NCBI GenBank assembly: GCA_027886175.1
Contig: JAJNNQ010000075.1
Location: 31,216,501 to 31,280,500 of the forward strand
Length of the DNA: 64,000 bases
Direction: 5' to 3'
From: Phylloscopus collybita
Taxonomy: Eukaryota > Chordata > Aves > Passeriformes > Phylloscopidae
Shown one piece after another: positions 52,945-64,000 of this stretch (positions are counted from its first letter, which is position 1; every line of letters starts with the position of its first letter). The notes below the pieces were generated by a model. The model made no database searches. It had not been told where the DNA came from and worked only from the letters and a program-made list of their open reading frames with translations. The position numbers and the translations under genes are program-made.

Positions 52945-55900
52945 TTGTGGCTGTGTTAGTTGCTGCTGTGTTTTGGCTAATCATTTAACAAATTATTGTA
53001 GGGGTTTTTGCTTCTCTGCCCTGGCATTTCACACAAATGCAGCAGTTTATAATTATTTCTTTACCATAGTTTAATCCAATGCTTTTTCTATAATATAGCA
53101 TGTGTGAGAATGACCTTTCCTTTATGGAGCCTTACTGCCTTACCTTTCTTTTGTAGTCCCTTCCAGTCTTGGTGTGTGGTGGCTGGCTATTTTGCAAGCT
53201 GTCTCAGTTGTAGAGGTTTTAAATAACCAGAGTAACTGGGGAGATGCTTGTTTGTGTTTCCCTGAATTGTTTAATTTTTAGAGATTCATTGCATTGTCAT
53301 TCTATGTTTCTGTCACTATTTGTGTTAGATTATTTGTAGACCTTGGTAAGATTACTGCAATGTGCACCTGTTCTTCTAAATCTTTCTCCTCTTTTGCATC
53401 TTGTCCTTTCTTGAAAATGCAGGGTGAGGAGGGGTGAGGGAAAGAAGATCTGCCGAAGGAATTTCTCTTTCAGTGTTGTATTTCACTTTCAAGTTTTTAC
53501 CTTTGTCACTGTAAGATCATGTGCTGAAGTCTTGGCGATGCAAAAGCTAGAAGTTGTTAAGAATATACTTGGGAGTGGGGGTGACCATTCAGCCTGTCTG
53601 CAGCTGCCTCCTCAATGTCCTTGAACGAGAGGGCTTAGGAGTAGGCTGAAGGGATTGTCTTGCTGATAGCAGCCCACTCCTGACTTCCAAGGGTTCTCAA
53701 ACACAGCTGAGAGTGGGTAGGGATTTATTTACTGGGTGGAAATAATGTGGATGGGAAACATCATACTGGATGATATGTACATTTTGCAATGTATAGACTA
53801 TCTCTGTCTATCTAGCAATGCACTAAAGTGAGGAACCAGTACTGCTAGGTGCCTTGGTGACACAGTCCCTGCCCTGCCACGGTGGGCACTTAGATGCCAT
53901 TACTCTGTGGCAGACACAGTTATCTAGCAGCAATAGGAGAGCAGGGAAAGCGTTTTTCTCCGCTTTTCCGTTCTCTGATTTCCTGAGTATCAAGTGGTGG
54001 GCAGGAGGTTGTTGCCAAGCAGGAAGGAGCTTGCATCTGCACACAGTGAGGAAGCCCTGCTGCGTCCTTAGGCCAGTGCCATGTCACGCCTGAACTGCCT
54101 GTGCCAGTGCTTATCTACCCAAAACCAAGAATGGGCTTCAGGTATAATAATGTGGCTGTGTTTATTCTGGAAGATCTCAGCTATTATGCTGCAGCCATAT
54201 CTATATCTACAGTTCTGGATATTTGAGTGCTGTGGCAGATAATGAGCTATTTGCATGCGGGTTTTGTGTGACAGCGTGAGCACCGTCACCCCTTTTCCCT
54301 GGGGGTGCTTTTATGCAGCCATGCTGCTGACACTTATGAGTGCTTTATGTTGGCTCTTTTATGTAGTGTTTTTTGTAGTGGATTTTTCAGCTTTTGAAAG
54401 TGATTAAACCCTTTGTACATTAATATCTCCTTTATGTTTCTGACATAGTACTGCTTGCTAGCTTTTTTTTTTTTCTGCTTTCTCTTAAGGCACTTTGATC
54501 ATCAGGACTAGACTGGCACCTCCCTCTTGTTGGGGGAGTGCTTTAAGAAATCCTTTGCAATTTTTGCTGGGTTTGGCTGCATCATTCTTGACTCCTCTGA
54601 GTTGTCTTCAGAGTAGTTAACCGACTCTGCACAGATTTGCGTTCTCCTGTAACTGAATTTAAACTTTTACATCCTGTGTGTTGTAGGCAAAGTTTAAATA
54701 CTTGTTTTTTCCACTTTTGGATCATTTCTAGGTAAAGCCTTTTCTGTCAAAAGCTTTACTGTTCTGCATACACCCTCTGGTATGTAGGTAGTACAGATTC
54801 AAACTGGAAGCAGGCACCCACAATTAATGTTTCACACTTCCTGAGTTGGTGTCCTAATTATCAGCAGACACAAAGGATGTGGGGACTACAAACTCTGCCT
54901 TCGGCAGTGTTTTCTGAATGCTGACCATAAGCCACTCATCTGTATTTAAATGCATGAATTTAGAGCTTAAATTCTTGAAAATTTTTATGGCCTGAAACTT
55001 ACTATCACAGAGCTGCGTAAGTACAGATGAGAGAATGTATTTTGAAAATGTCTCTGAGAATTTCCATTAGGCAAGTTGAATTTTCCTAGTGTTTAAAGTG
55101 CTGCCCAGTACCTAATCTGTACGTCAGATTCTCCTCCATTCATTGTGAGAGGATATAAGTGTTCTAAGCATTAGGATTTTTACTCCTCATAAACTCAGCA
55201 TTGCTGAGCTTCATAATGCTTTGCTTCTGATCCCTGTGCAGTGTAAAATGAGAGCAGTCGAAATATCCATTTTACCAAGGCACTTTGAGGATAAAGTGTG
55301 CATGCTGCAGAGATGGAGTAAAATACTCAGTTAAAATAATGAGTGGGTGAATGAATTTAGTGCCTGCCTCAAAGGCTGAGTACCCAACATAGCTTATGAA
55401 GACTCCAGTGTCATTCAGTTTGCTTCAGTGGCTGTTGAAAAGTTCATTGTTCGCTGTGCTGTTTTCATCTTAATGTATCTGAACAATATGGACAATACTG
55501 AAGATGACTGAGGTAGACTTCAAGGTGATCCAAGTTACAGGTGTTGAGGGATTCTTGTGTGCATGGAGAGGAGTGGAGAGAGCAGACACAGGAAAAACAG
55601 TTATAGTGTATTTCATTTATACACATTCTTTCTATATCACATGACAAGTAACTCCAAAGAAGGGTTGGAAAGCACATTTAAATCATATTTTTTAAATTAT
55701 CCAGAGCAGTAATAAGTAATGTTATGTTTGGTACATGTGCATTCTGTATTTCTTTTACCCAAAAGATTTATTTTAAATTATGTTAATAATATAATTCACT
55801 TTTTCTTTTAATACATGAATGACATAGCTAAAACCAAGAAATTTATATTTTTGATTCTCTACTTCACTCGAATGTTTTATTCCTCAGTGAGACAAGCTTT

Positions 55901-56257
55901 TCCATAACAGCTTATGTTACTAAGGAGAATTTTTGGTTAAAATAATTACATTTTTTACTGGTACTAAATTTCTTGTCTTTGCCAATAGGACTGACATACG
56001 ATGTTGGATGTAATGCTGTAGTACTATATAATACAATTTTCACTGCATTTTTTGCTGAAAAAACAGAATAAGTCACTGAACTTGAGAATTTTGAACCAAT
56101 CCTGTTTACATGTGCAAGTAGGAAGAAATGATGCACCCTTCCCCCTTCATTGTTAAGTGGTAAATTGTTGCTATGGTGATCATTCTTTCCATCTCATCAG
56201 CTATAACCTGGTTTTCCACATCAACTGAATAGCTTCAAGCAACGCATGATCTTTATT

Positions 56258-56273
56258 TTATATATATATATAT
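56258..56273. repeat. (TA)n microsatellite
   Basis: About eight uninterrupted TA units after a T-rich lead-in. Confidence 0.9.
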
Positions 56274-58032
56274 CAGTTAATTTTGTTTTGCTACATAGTT
56301 ATTGTCTGGGGACTTACCATCAGCATCAAGATGCAGTGAATGCAAGATAGTTCTAATTTTGTTGTATATAAATCTGTGTACTCATTAAAACAATCTTCGT
56401 GTAGCTGCCAAGAACTTTTAAGTAGATTTATTAAAGGAAGCTTATTTTTGGTGTGTACAGTTGATTATTTTCCTTTCGTTATTTCAGAGTTTATAGGCTT
56501 CTGTAGTAAATACGTGGAAAATTTGTTAAATCTCTGAATAATGTCTCAGTTAAGCAATATGTTGTTTGTTATCTAAGGTGATGGAAACAGCATAATTGTA
56601 ATAAAATTTCACGGAGCAGTTTTATTTTCTTGCAGTGAGAATTGGTACTTATGGGTTAAATGCAGAGAGATGCCTGCATTGTGGTGAGAGTAAGCCAGGT
56701 GACCTGTTGCAGAGTCACCAGAGGTAAAAATTGGATTAATATGGTCTGTATGGGGTCCTATGCATATACACAACAGATTTGTGTCAAGAGAAAGGGCAGA
56801 ATGAGCATGTGGGCCATCACAATATTGCCTTGAAGCCAGATGTGCCTTCCCTTATCACCAGCACCAGGTTTTTCAGGAAATGGGCAAGCTTTATGTTATG
56901 GCAAGCTTTGAAGCCATAAAGAGGGCACTGGTGTATAGAATGATAAATGTGGATCTTAGAATAACCTCTTTGAACTTAGGCTAATGCTTTTAAAAGACTG
57001 TTTGTCTAAACTTATTCATTTTTTGTTCGTTACATCAGTCTTTCCTTTTCTTCTAAGATGTCTAGCTCTTGAAAATGTAACCATGTTGTGTCCTGCGTTG
57101 CTGGACAACATATGAACAACTCTAGTGTTTCTGATTTTACTCATGTTCCAGGTTTTGGTGGGGTTTTTTTGGTTTGGGGTTGTTTTGGTTTTTTTTTGAT
57201 GCAAACTTTTTCCTCTGCTTTTCATCTGCATCATTTGTGCCTGTTTTAAGTTGCGTGTCATGATGAGTAAGGCAGCAAGATCATAAATTGTCTCAAATGA
57301 AATTTTATGTTTATTACTGGGTTTAAAGTCCACAAGAGGACCTGAACAACAGAGAAGTATTTGAGTATGTAATATCATGTAAAATGATTCTTAATTATCT
57401 TATATGAAAATGCAAGTAGAATCTTGGTTTCTCTCCTAGTGGTCTTTTTGGATTCTCTGTAGGAAAGAGTCTTTTTCATGTCTCAAAATACTGTGCTGCC
57501 ATAGGCAAACTTCTATTAGATGTTCCAACCTATATTTGCAGTAAGGGATGTTTTGCTAAAGAATGTCTAAGTTCATCTCTTAGTAGATCAGTCTCTTAAA
57601 GGATATGGTGAGAGTTACAGTATAAACATAAATGCATTACCTATGGAGGCAAACTAGGAACTGGATTGATATTTCAAATAAGCAGGGTATCTGAGCACAC
57701 TGTAAGTCTAGAGGACAGTGTCTTGAATTACTGAATTGCTTAGATCTTTTGGAAGTATTTACTGCATGACTCCCAAAGTATTAATCCTTTCGGCCAAAAC
57801 ACAGTTCACTAAGTAGCCTGAGAGAAAGTATGCCATGGAAGTGAGGAATGCCATATTTCCTTCCAGCTGCAGTGGATGAGAAGTTACTGAGAAAATACAT
57901 TGTACAGTTGCCTGAGCCAAAACAGCCATTACAGGGTTGTTGAAGTTATTGTTTCACTTTGCCTGATTTTATTAGTTTGTGAATCTGCTCATCTTCATTT
58001 TATGAGCTACCTCATTCCTAAATTTCCCCCAC

Positions 58033-58058
58033 CAAATCTGTATAACAAATCTGTATAA
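58033..58058. repeat. 13-bp tandem duplication
   Basis: CAAATCTGTATAA occurs twice in direct succession, identical, which suggests a recent slippage duplication. Confidence 0.9.
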
Positions 58059-58990
58059 CAGTACAAACTGAGCACCTGCAAAAGAGTATACCCTGTGAGG
58101 TACAAAGTCCTTTCACATATTTCACAATCACACAGACAGACCAAAGATTTTGTTGTCATGTACTGATCCTTTTTTGTTATTGTTGACAGAGAGATACACA
58201 CAAATCCAGCACTTAGAGCAAAAGCTGGTGAAAGAAAAGCAGCTGTTTCATGTTTTGTTGTTGCATTTTCCAGGGTAGTGTTTCCTACAAAACCAGAAAT
58301 AATTCTTCTCTGAACAGGAGCTGAGTGACCCAAGACTCAGTAGCCCCCCGAGCCAAAAAAATAGCTGAGTATTCTTTATACCAAGCCCTTTTATTTCCTT
58401 AAGCTTCTAACTTCCTTATTTCTTTCTTGAAGCCTGTGGTTTCAAGTATGTTTTAGCCTGCAGTATCAGGAACCAGTTCGAGGAATCATCTGCAAACATG
58501 AGACACGGACTGATCTGAGTTCAGGAGTGAGTGTCTGAGACTGGAGGAAGAGAAGATGGTTCCTTTCAGCTGTGCTTTTTCTTAGATTTAAGCATACATG
58601 CAAACTACAGCCTTGTTTTACCCGATTTTTTTTCCCTACACAGTCCCTTAAAGAGATCTAGTGTGTTACTTTGTTGTATGAGTGTAATCTGGAATTTGAT
58701 GACCTGGAAAAAATGTATTCAGGCAAAATGCCAGCCAGAGAAGAGAATCCTCTGAACAGTAGGACATGCACATGAGACCTAGTACTTCTTTCTGTATTAT
58801 TTCCCTTTAAATTAATAGCATGGGGTGTTTTAATGCTTCAGTTGCTATTGTTTCTGAAACCATGTACACGTTTTTATAGTATATGATTCATTCAGTAAAA
58901 GACAAATATAATTTAAAACCAAAGCAAACTCATATTTGTCACATCAAAGACCATAAGATAACTGTACATCATTCCACTCAGATTGTGAAA

Positions 58991-59018
58991 GTGAGCCCAG
59001 GTTTAATCCTGGGCTCAC
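58991..59018. repeat. perfect 11-bp GC-rich hairpin
   Basis: GTGAGCCCAGG (58991-59001) and CCTGGGCTCAC (59008-59018) are exact inverse complements around a six-base TTTAAT loop. The stem is GC-rich in AT-rich surroundings. No T-run follows and no tRNA or other RNA family is recognisable. Confidence 0.8.
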
Positions 59019-60416
59019 AAACCCACCTGTTTAATCTTGGTAAATTCTATTTGTTTTCTGTAGCCAATATTCTGTTTATTTTGCCGTTCACTAATTCAAA
59101 TTCAGATTCTCATGGATATAGTGGTATATAGACATTGTGGCTATGATATGTAAAGATGGTTTCTAACCTATTTCTTGGCGGTATTGAAATAGATTAGAGA
59201 ATACAGCTACAATAGGAAATAAGTTCCATATTAATTTTATTATCCATATAATCATATAATATATATAATCCATATATTAATTTAATATCTATATATAAAA
59301 AAGGTACGAATTTTAAAAGTTACTAATTTGATTGTCTTAAACGTGCTCACAAGGACACAGTGTTCTCTCATTGCCACTCATGTAAGTAAAGACAGAGAGA
59401 GAAGCTGTTGATACTTGACAGAGAAGGGTGTTTCTGTAGGTTGAAATGTATAGCTTCAAACAGTTTAAGCTAGAATTTTCGGTGTTTAAAAAAAAAAGAA
59501 GTGAACACCAACAAAGAACAACCACCACTACCACCCAAAAAAACCCCCAAACATATACCCTAAAAACCTTTTCTTCTGGAGCCTTGTCAAGAATTGAATT
59601 TTCTCTTCTTCTCTAAGTGTCAAGGATGCAGTGTTCTGTTGGAGTGGATGTAGCTCAACTCCAGAATTCAGAGACTGTCCTTAATGCTTTTCTTGCCTCC
59701 ATAATTCACAAGGATAAAGACAAAAATGGCCCATATCAAAGATCATATGGGTACCAAGGAATTTTCTAAACTCTATTATTTATTTTTAGATTTATTGGTA
59801 AAATTATCTAAAGGCTACGTTTTTCTGATTTGAAGTTTTTATTCATGTTGACTCAATTTCTCTCTCAAATACTTGTATTTCTGCTGTTTGTTGCTGTTTG
59901 TGAGTAGCAGTTGGCTGCTTTCACAGTTTAATTGTTGCTGAGCATGTTTTGTTTCCTTACTAACCTGTTTGTCTTCTTGCCTTTTAAAATTTCTGATCTC
60001 TGACACAAGCCTGACACTGTTAAGAGGCAATACCATTGTTCAGGGAACTTGCTTAAACAACATATGCTTTGTTCCTTTCAAGCGCTCTAGAAGAACGTCG
60101 TCTGAAGGATAACAGAGAGAAAAATTGTCAGATCTTTCATAAATATTTTTATCTGAAATGAATGGTACTGCTTCTGTGTTCCACAGGCTTTCATCACAGC
60201 AAATTATGAGAGAAATATGACTTGCTCCATACAAAAAGCATTATAATAAGGGAAAGAAAAAAAGTGTTTTAATTTGAAAAAAAAAAAAAGTGATTTGCAG
60301 TAGGTAAATCAACAGACAACACCTGTGCAGAGATTGTTTTCCTTAGCTAAATTATTTTTTAGCTGTGTAAAATTTCCCATATATAAAATATTCTGGATTA
60401 ACTATGTATAGTTCAT

Positions 60417-60471
60417 TCATGCACTTTCAGAATGACAGTGCCTTTTCCTAGTATGTTTTGAAAGTGCATGA
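60417..60471. repeat. 13-bp perfect stem-loop, about 55 nt
   Basis: TCATGCACTTTCA (60417-60429) pairs perfectly with TGAAAGTGCATGA (60459-60471). Pairing can continue inward for about five more positions including G-T pairs, leaving a loop of about 19 bases. It could be a relic of a small inverted-repeat transposon or a hairpin RNA. Confidence 0.75.
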
Positions 60472-63400
60472 TGCAGAGATGATGCTTGATGCAGTTTGCT
60501 TCATGATATACTCAAACTAATTGCTGCGTTTTACAATGAAAACAGACCCTATTCTGAAATAATTTTCAGATGTGGGAAAGAAGACCAATGAAGAGAATAG
60601 AAGGATAGCATTAATACTGATTATTAGACATTATGCCTTGATAATTGACCCAAATAACGTCTTTTTACTTTAGTTTAATTCAAGTACAGTTGGATACCAA
60701 ATATCTCTTAAAAAAAAATAGGAAGTAAGGATATTTAAGTTTCTGGATTCCAAAGTTTACTTTTTCAAAGTTTCTAAAGCTTGTGTTAGATGTAATTCAT
60801 ACTCTTTAATTCAGATATATTGTAGGAGGAAAAGAATTAGCTGGAGGTGGACTCTTCTTTGCTTAATTATCCCATTTCCAACAGGGCTAAATTCAGCTCT
60901 GACATACGCTGGCAAAAATCTTATTCACACAGCAGCAACATTGCAGTACATCATGCTCCAGTCTCACCAGATGGCACTTCTTCTTCAGGTGTGTCACTGT
61001 AGGCAAATGTACACCTCAGACAGGTTAGACAATGACAGCTGTTCAGTTTGTGTTTAATAGCAGCATATTTTCTGGACCTACACTCAGCTTAGCCTTTTTA
61101 TAATTCCATGTAGAATAACAGAGTACAAGATGTGTAAAGCTTCCAAGTACGAGGATAGCATGGAAGGGGCCTTATTTCCCTCTCACTGTGAGACAATGTG
61201 TTGGATATTGAAAATACTTGTTACTAACCCAAACATTCCCAAAACCTTCCAGAACACACAGAATCATGACTTTGCCCTGATCCCTGGTTCAGGGGATTTG
61301 ATTTTGAATTTGAAATTTTTTTCAAATTAAAACACTTTTTTTCCTTCCCTTATTATAATGCATTTTCTATGGAGAAAATCTTTCAACTAACATATACTTC
61401 CTGCACAAGATAAAAAAGTCAACAATTCTTCTGCTAGGGAAACTGCATGTTCAAATGTTCTGTATGTCTGCCCTTATCTGCTGTAATTCACAGAATGTGA
61501 GGTTGATGACTGAAACTGTCTTCTGCAGCAGCTCATGGCCTCATCAAACCTCAAGCAATCTCCAGCATTTCGATTGCAAGCAATTACTGTCCATTAAGTA
61601 CACCACTGAGAGGACTAATACCCAACTGCCAGAGCAAAATGTCACAGAATAATAAAGAGTTAGCAACATACTGATGCTCTTACACCCTGCTGAGGTATAA
61701 AAATTTCAGAATGACAGCACCACTGATGCTCCCAACGTGGACATCACTAGCCGCAGTTACTGCAGTGTGGGTCTCATCATAGGTCCCACTTACAGGGAGA
61801 TAGATCCACTTAATTTGGTCCATCACTGAATTGGGGATAGCAGCTAGCCCAAATAAAAATTGTAGTACTGAGTGCACTTTATATCTGTACAATGTGCTTG
61901 GAAGAGGTTTGGTTCTCTGGTCTTTGCCCTCCCCACTGAACAGGTAGCTGTTCCCCTGTGCTGAGTTTCTACCCAACCCCAGCTTATTTGGCATCTTATG
62001 AGAGTGTCTTGTGAGTGTTTCTCAGGATTGATTGAAAATGGACAATTCAGCTGTCAACTGCTGTCTCACTTTTTCAGGCACTGTCTTTTGAGAATTGGGC
62101 TGCACCAATGAGAGGCAATAGTCTTACCCTGTCATCATCTGAGGGCTTTACCATTGGAATATGTATGTAGATGAATTGGGTCTCATGACACATCACTTAT
62201 GAGTGTGTAGATTCAGAAGTCTGAGGCACACATGGTGGTTAACATCAGGGAAGTCATGTCAACTTTTATTCATACAGAGTTATCTTCCATATTAACATGT
62301 GACTGCTAGATTCAGTGAAAATAATGTGGTAAGCACGAGCCAAAGAGAGGAGATTTGTAGAGCGACACAATTAAGAAAAAGCTGGAATATTTTTCGAGTG
62401 ACTCCAGTTGAGCTTTCTCTGAGTGGTGTTGAAGGTATTCTGACAAGCAAAAGCATGTAAGGACGAGGATCCCAAATAACTTGACCTTTCTGTGTGGAAA
62501 CTGTACTTCAGCTTTGCTACAGCTCTTTAGCTGACTTAAGACTTGCAGGCAAGAAGTCATTTCATGTAGGGTGGGAAGACACCTTGTTAACATGACGGCA
62601 AAGAGCTCAGTTTTGGTGAAACAAAAAGGTCCAGCATTAGCCAAGTAGCTTTGCAGGAAAAATGGACACTTTGGATATCCTGACCATTTGTCATATAACT
62701 GTTGTAGCTTCAGGTGCTCTGGAGGAAGTGGGACCTTTTTAGAACGTGGAGATTTGGTAACAGAGACTCACGAAAAGAACTGGGCAGTTCTTTTCCTGAA
62801 CTCTTTTCCTTTGAACTCTTATCCTGGACAGTGGGGAAGCAACACACATGCTCCCTAACATGGACTGTATAATTACCAAAACAATTGTCCCAGCATTGCA
62901 AACAGAGTCTTATTTCAAATGTTTCTGCGTTGCTCCTGTGGGAGTCAGCCTTTGTTGTTCTTTGGCACTGTTCTTGTTTCTGGGGTAGCCTGATAGATTT
63001 AATAAAATATCAGGTAACTCTTTAACCAACACTAGAAAATACAGTCTCTCAGATCCCATCTTGCCCTGTTCCCTCAAGACTAATTGTTAGGATCTAAGAT
63101 GGCTGGATCTTTGAATGCCATTTTGCCTGACTAGTCCATTCAGTTTCAATTTTCCATGCCAGAGACAGTTTTATTTCTTTTCCTTCTCCAAAGATTTTTT
63201 TTCTCTGTGAAGTCCTTTTCAAAGAAAATTGACCCTCTTGTTTCTTATAAGATCTTTAGATGAGGGTCCTGCTTTCTTGGCACTGGAATCTCTATTTTCC
63301 CAAGGTAGATAAGAAAGGCAATTTCTTTCCTCTCCAAAAAAACCCCCAAAGTTCTCCTTATGCTGTCTCACTTGTAGGCTGATAATACTTAATGTTATCA

Positions 63401-64000
63401 TACTACGTTTCAAGTGTAAGATTCATGCATTGTTTCTGGCATTTTTGCAGAGATAGTGCAAGATATATCTGAAATTATCAATAAGGGATGCTGCATCTGG
63501 AATGTTTCCATGATGCTCTCACTCTCTATAAAACATATGATGTGTTTAAAATAAGGAACTCGCATCTGGTTTTGCCCAGTCAGCTAGGTGATAAGAGAGA
63601 AATACATGATACAGTGTAACCTGTATGCCTTCTGTGCAGATATTATGGAGTCCTACAGCACTGCCATTTGAATTGTTATTCAACATGAATAAAGGATACT
63701 GTTGTTCTCTGCAGTGAGGGCTTTCCTAACAAACTTACAGAGAGGTTGAGTTTCTGCACATATAAACTCTGATCAAAGTACATGAAGATCCTACACCTAA
63801 GAACTTCTAAAAGCGTTCTTCGTATGTCTGCCCATTCTGTGGAATGCCATGCTTTGTCAGGTAGAAATCTAGCTCCCATACTGACCCTTCAAAAAAAGCT
63901 CATTTGTATCTTATTTTCTCAGTGTTTGAATACTCAAAACAGGGCTTTGCTACTAGACAGGCCAATCATGCAAAGTAGCTTGCAGGATTTTGTAGCTGGA

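Larger units (their letters stand above)
52945..64000 (+). other. JPH1: JPH1 intron 2, right segment to window end
   Basis: Non-coding sequence. It contains a (TA)n tract at 56258-56273, a 13-bp tandem duplication at 58033-58058, two hairpins (58991-59018, 60417-60471), an AT-rich segment with a partial duplication (59225-59300) and an A/C-rich tract (59514-59552). JPH1 exons 3-5 were not found. The 104- and 110-codon minus frames at 61680-61994 and 62312-62644 match no family I know. Confidence 0.7.

Noticed and set aside
57016..57378. 120-codon minus-strand ORF
   Set aside because: No recognisable domain; part of it is a T/G-rich low-complexity tract read as Lys/Pro/Thr repeats.
61680..62644. 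Two neighbouring minus-strand ORFs of 104 and 110 codons
   Set aside because: No family resemblance, different frames, no promoter or splice context; expected by chance in 34 kb of intron.
29763..64000. Search for JPH1 exons 3-5
   Set aside because: No segment encodes the expected AHARAKADAADQ-type helix, the large divergent-region exon or the C-terminal anchor; the exons must lie further right.

Overview
This is vertebrate nuclear DNA, almost certainly from a bird. It is AT-rich and gene-poor, its genes have short exons with GT-AG introns, it has two CpG islands, and the only interspersed repeats I can name are CR1 LINE fragments with the avian ATTCTATG-type 3' end. I cannot name the species.

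Two protein-coding genes are recognisable, and both are cut by the window edges. At the left, on the minus strand, are the first three coding exons of GDAP1, a GST-fold protein of the outer mitochondrial membrane (3577-3627, 3006-3198, 1568-1741). Exons 4-6 lie beyond the left edge. On the plus strand are the first two coding exons of JPH1 (junctophilin-1), a MORN-repeat protein of ER/SR-plasma membrane junctions (22269-22647 and 29006-29762). JPH1 continues beyond the right edge, so 29763-64000 is all intron 2.

The genes are divergent (head to head), with start codons 18.6 kb apart, and each starts in its own CpG island (about 3195-3780 and 21730-23130). As I recall, the mammalian order is the same. 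Both products act at ER contact sites and both have been linked to store-operated calcium entry. JPH1 has been reported as a modifier of GDAP1 neuropathy, so this is a conserved neighbourhood of functionally related genes.

Other layout: 1-1567 is GDAP1 intron 3 with a CR1 copy and a possible decayed coding fragment (99-382). GDAP1 intron 1 is only 378 bp and over half of it is a C-rich minisatellite that is G-rich in the transcript. The 3.8-21.7 kb interval is non-coding with two clear CR1 copies and weaker remnants. JPH1 intron 1 (6.4 kb) and intron 2 (over 34 kb) hold CR1 copies, simple repeats and a few well-formed inverted repeats.

I found no RNA genes, CRISPR arrays, intact mobile elements or operon-like systems, and no clearly novel biological system. 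The best leads are the G-quadruplex-prone first introns of both genes, a 127-codon overlapping ORF at the start of JPH1, a short N-terminus predicted for GDAP1, and several hairpins in JPH1 intron 2.
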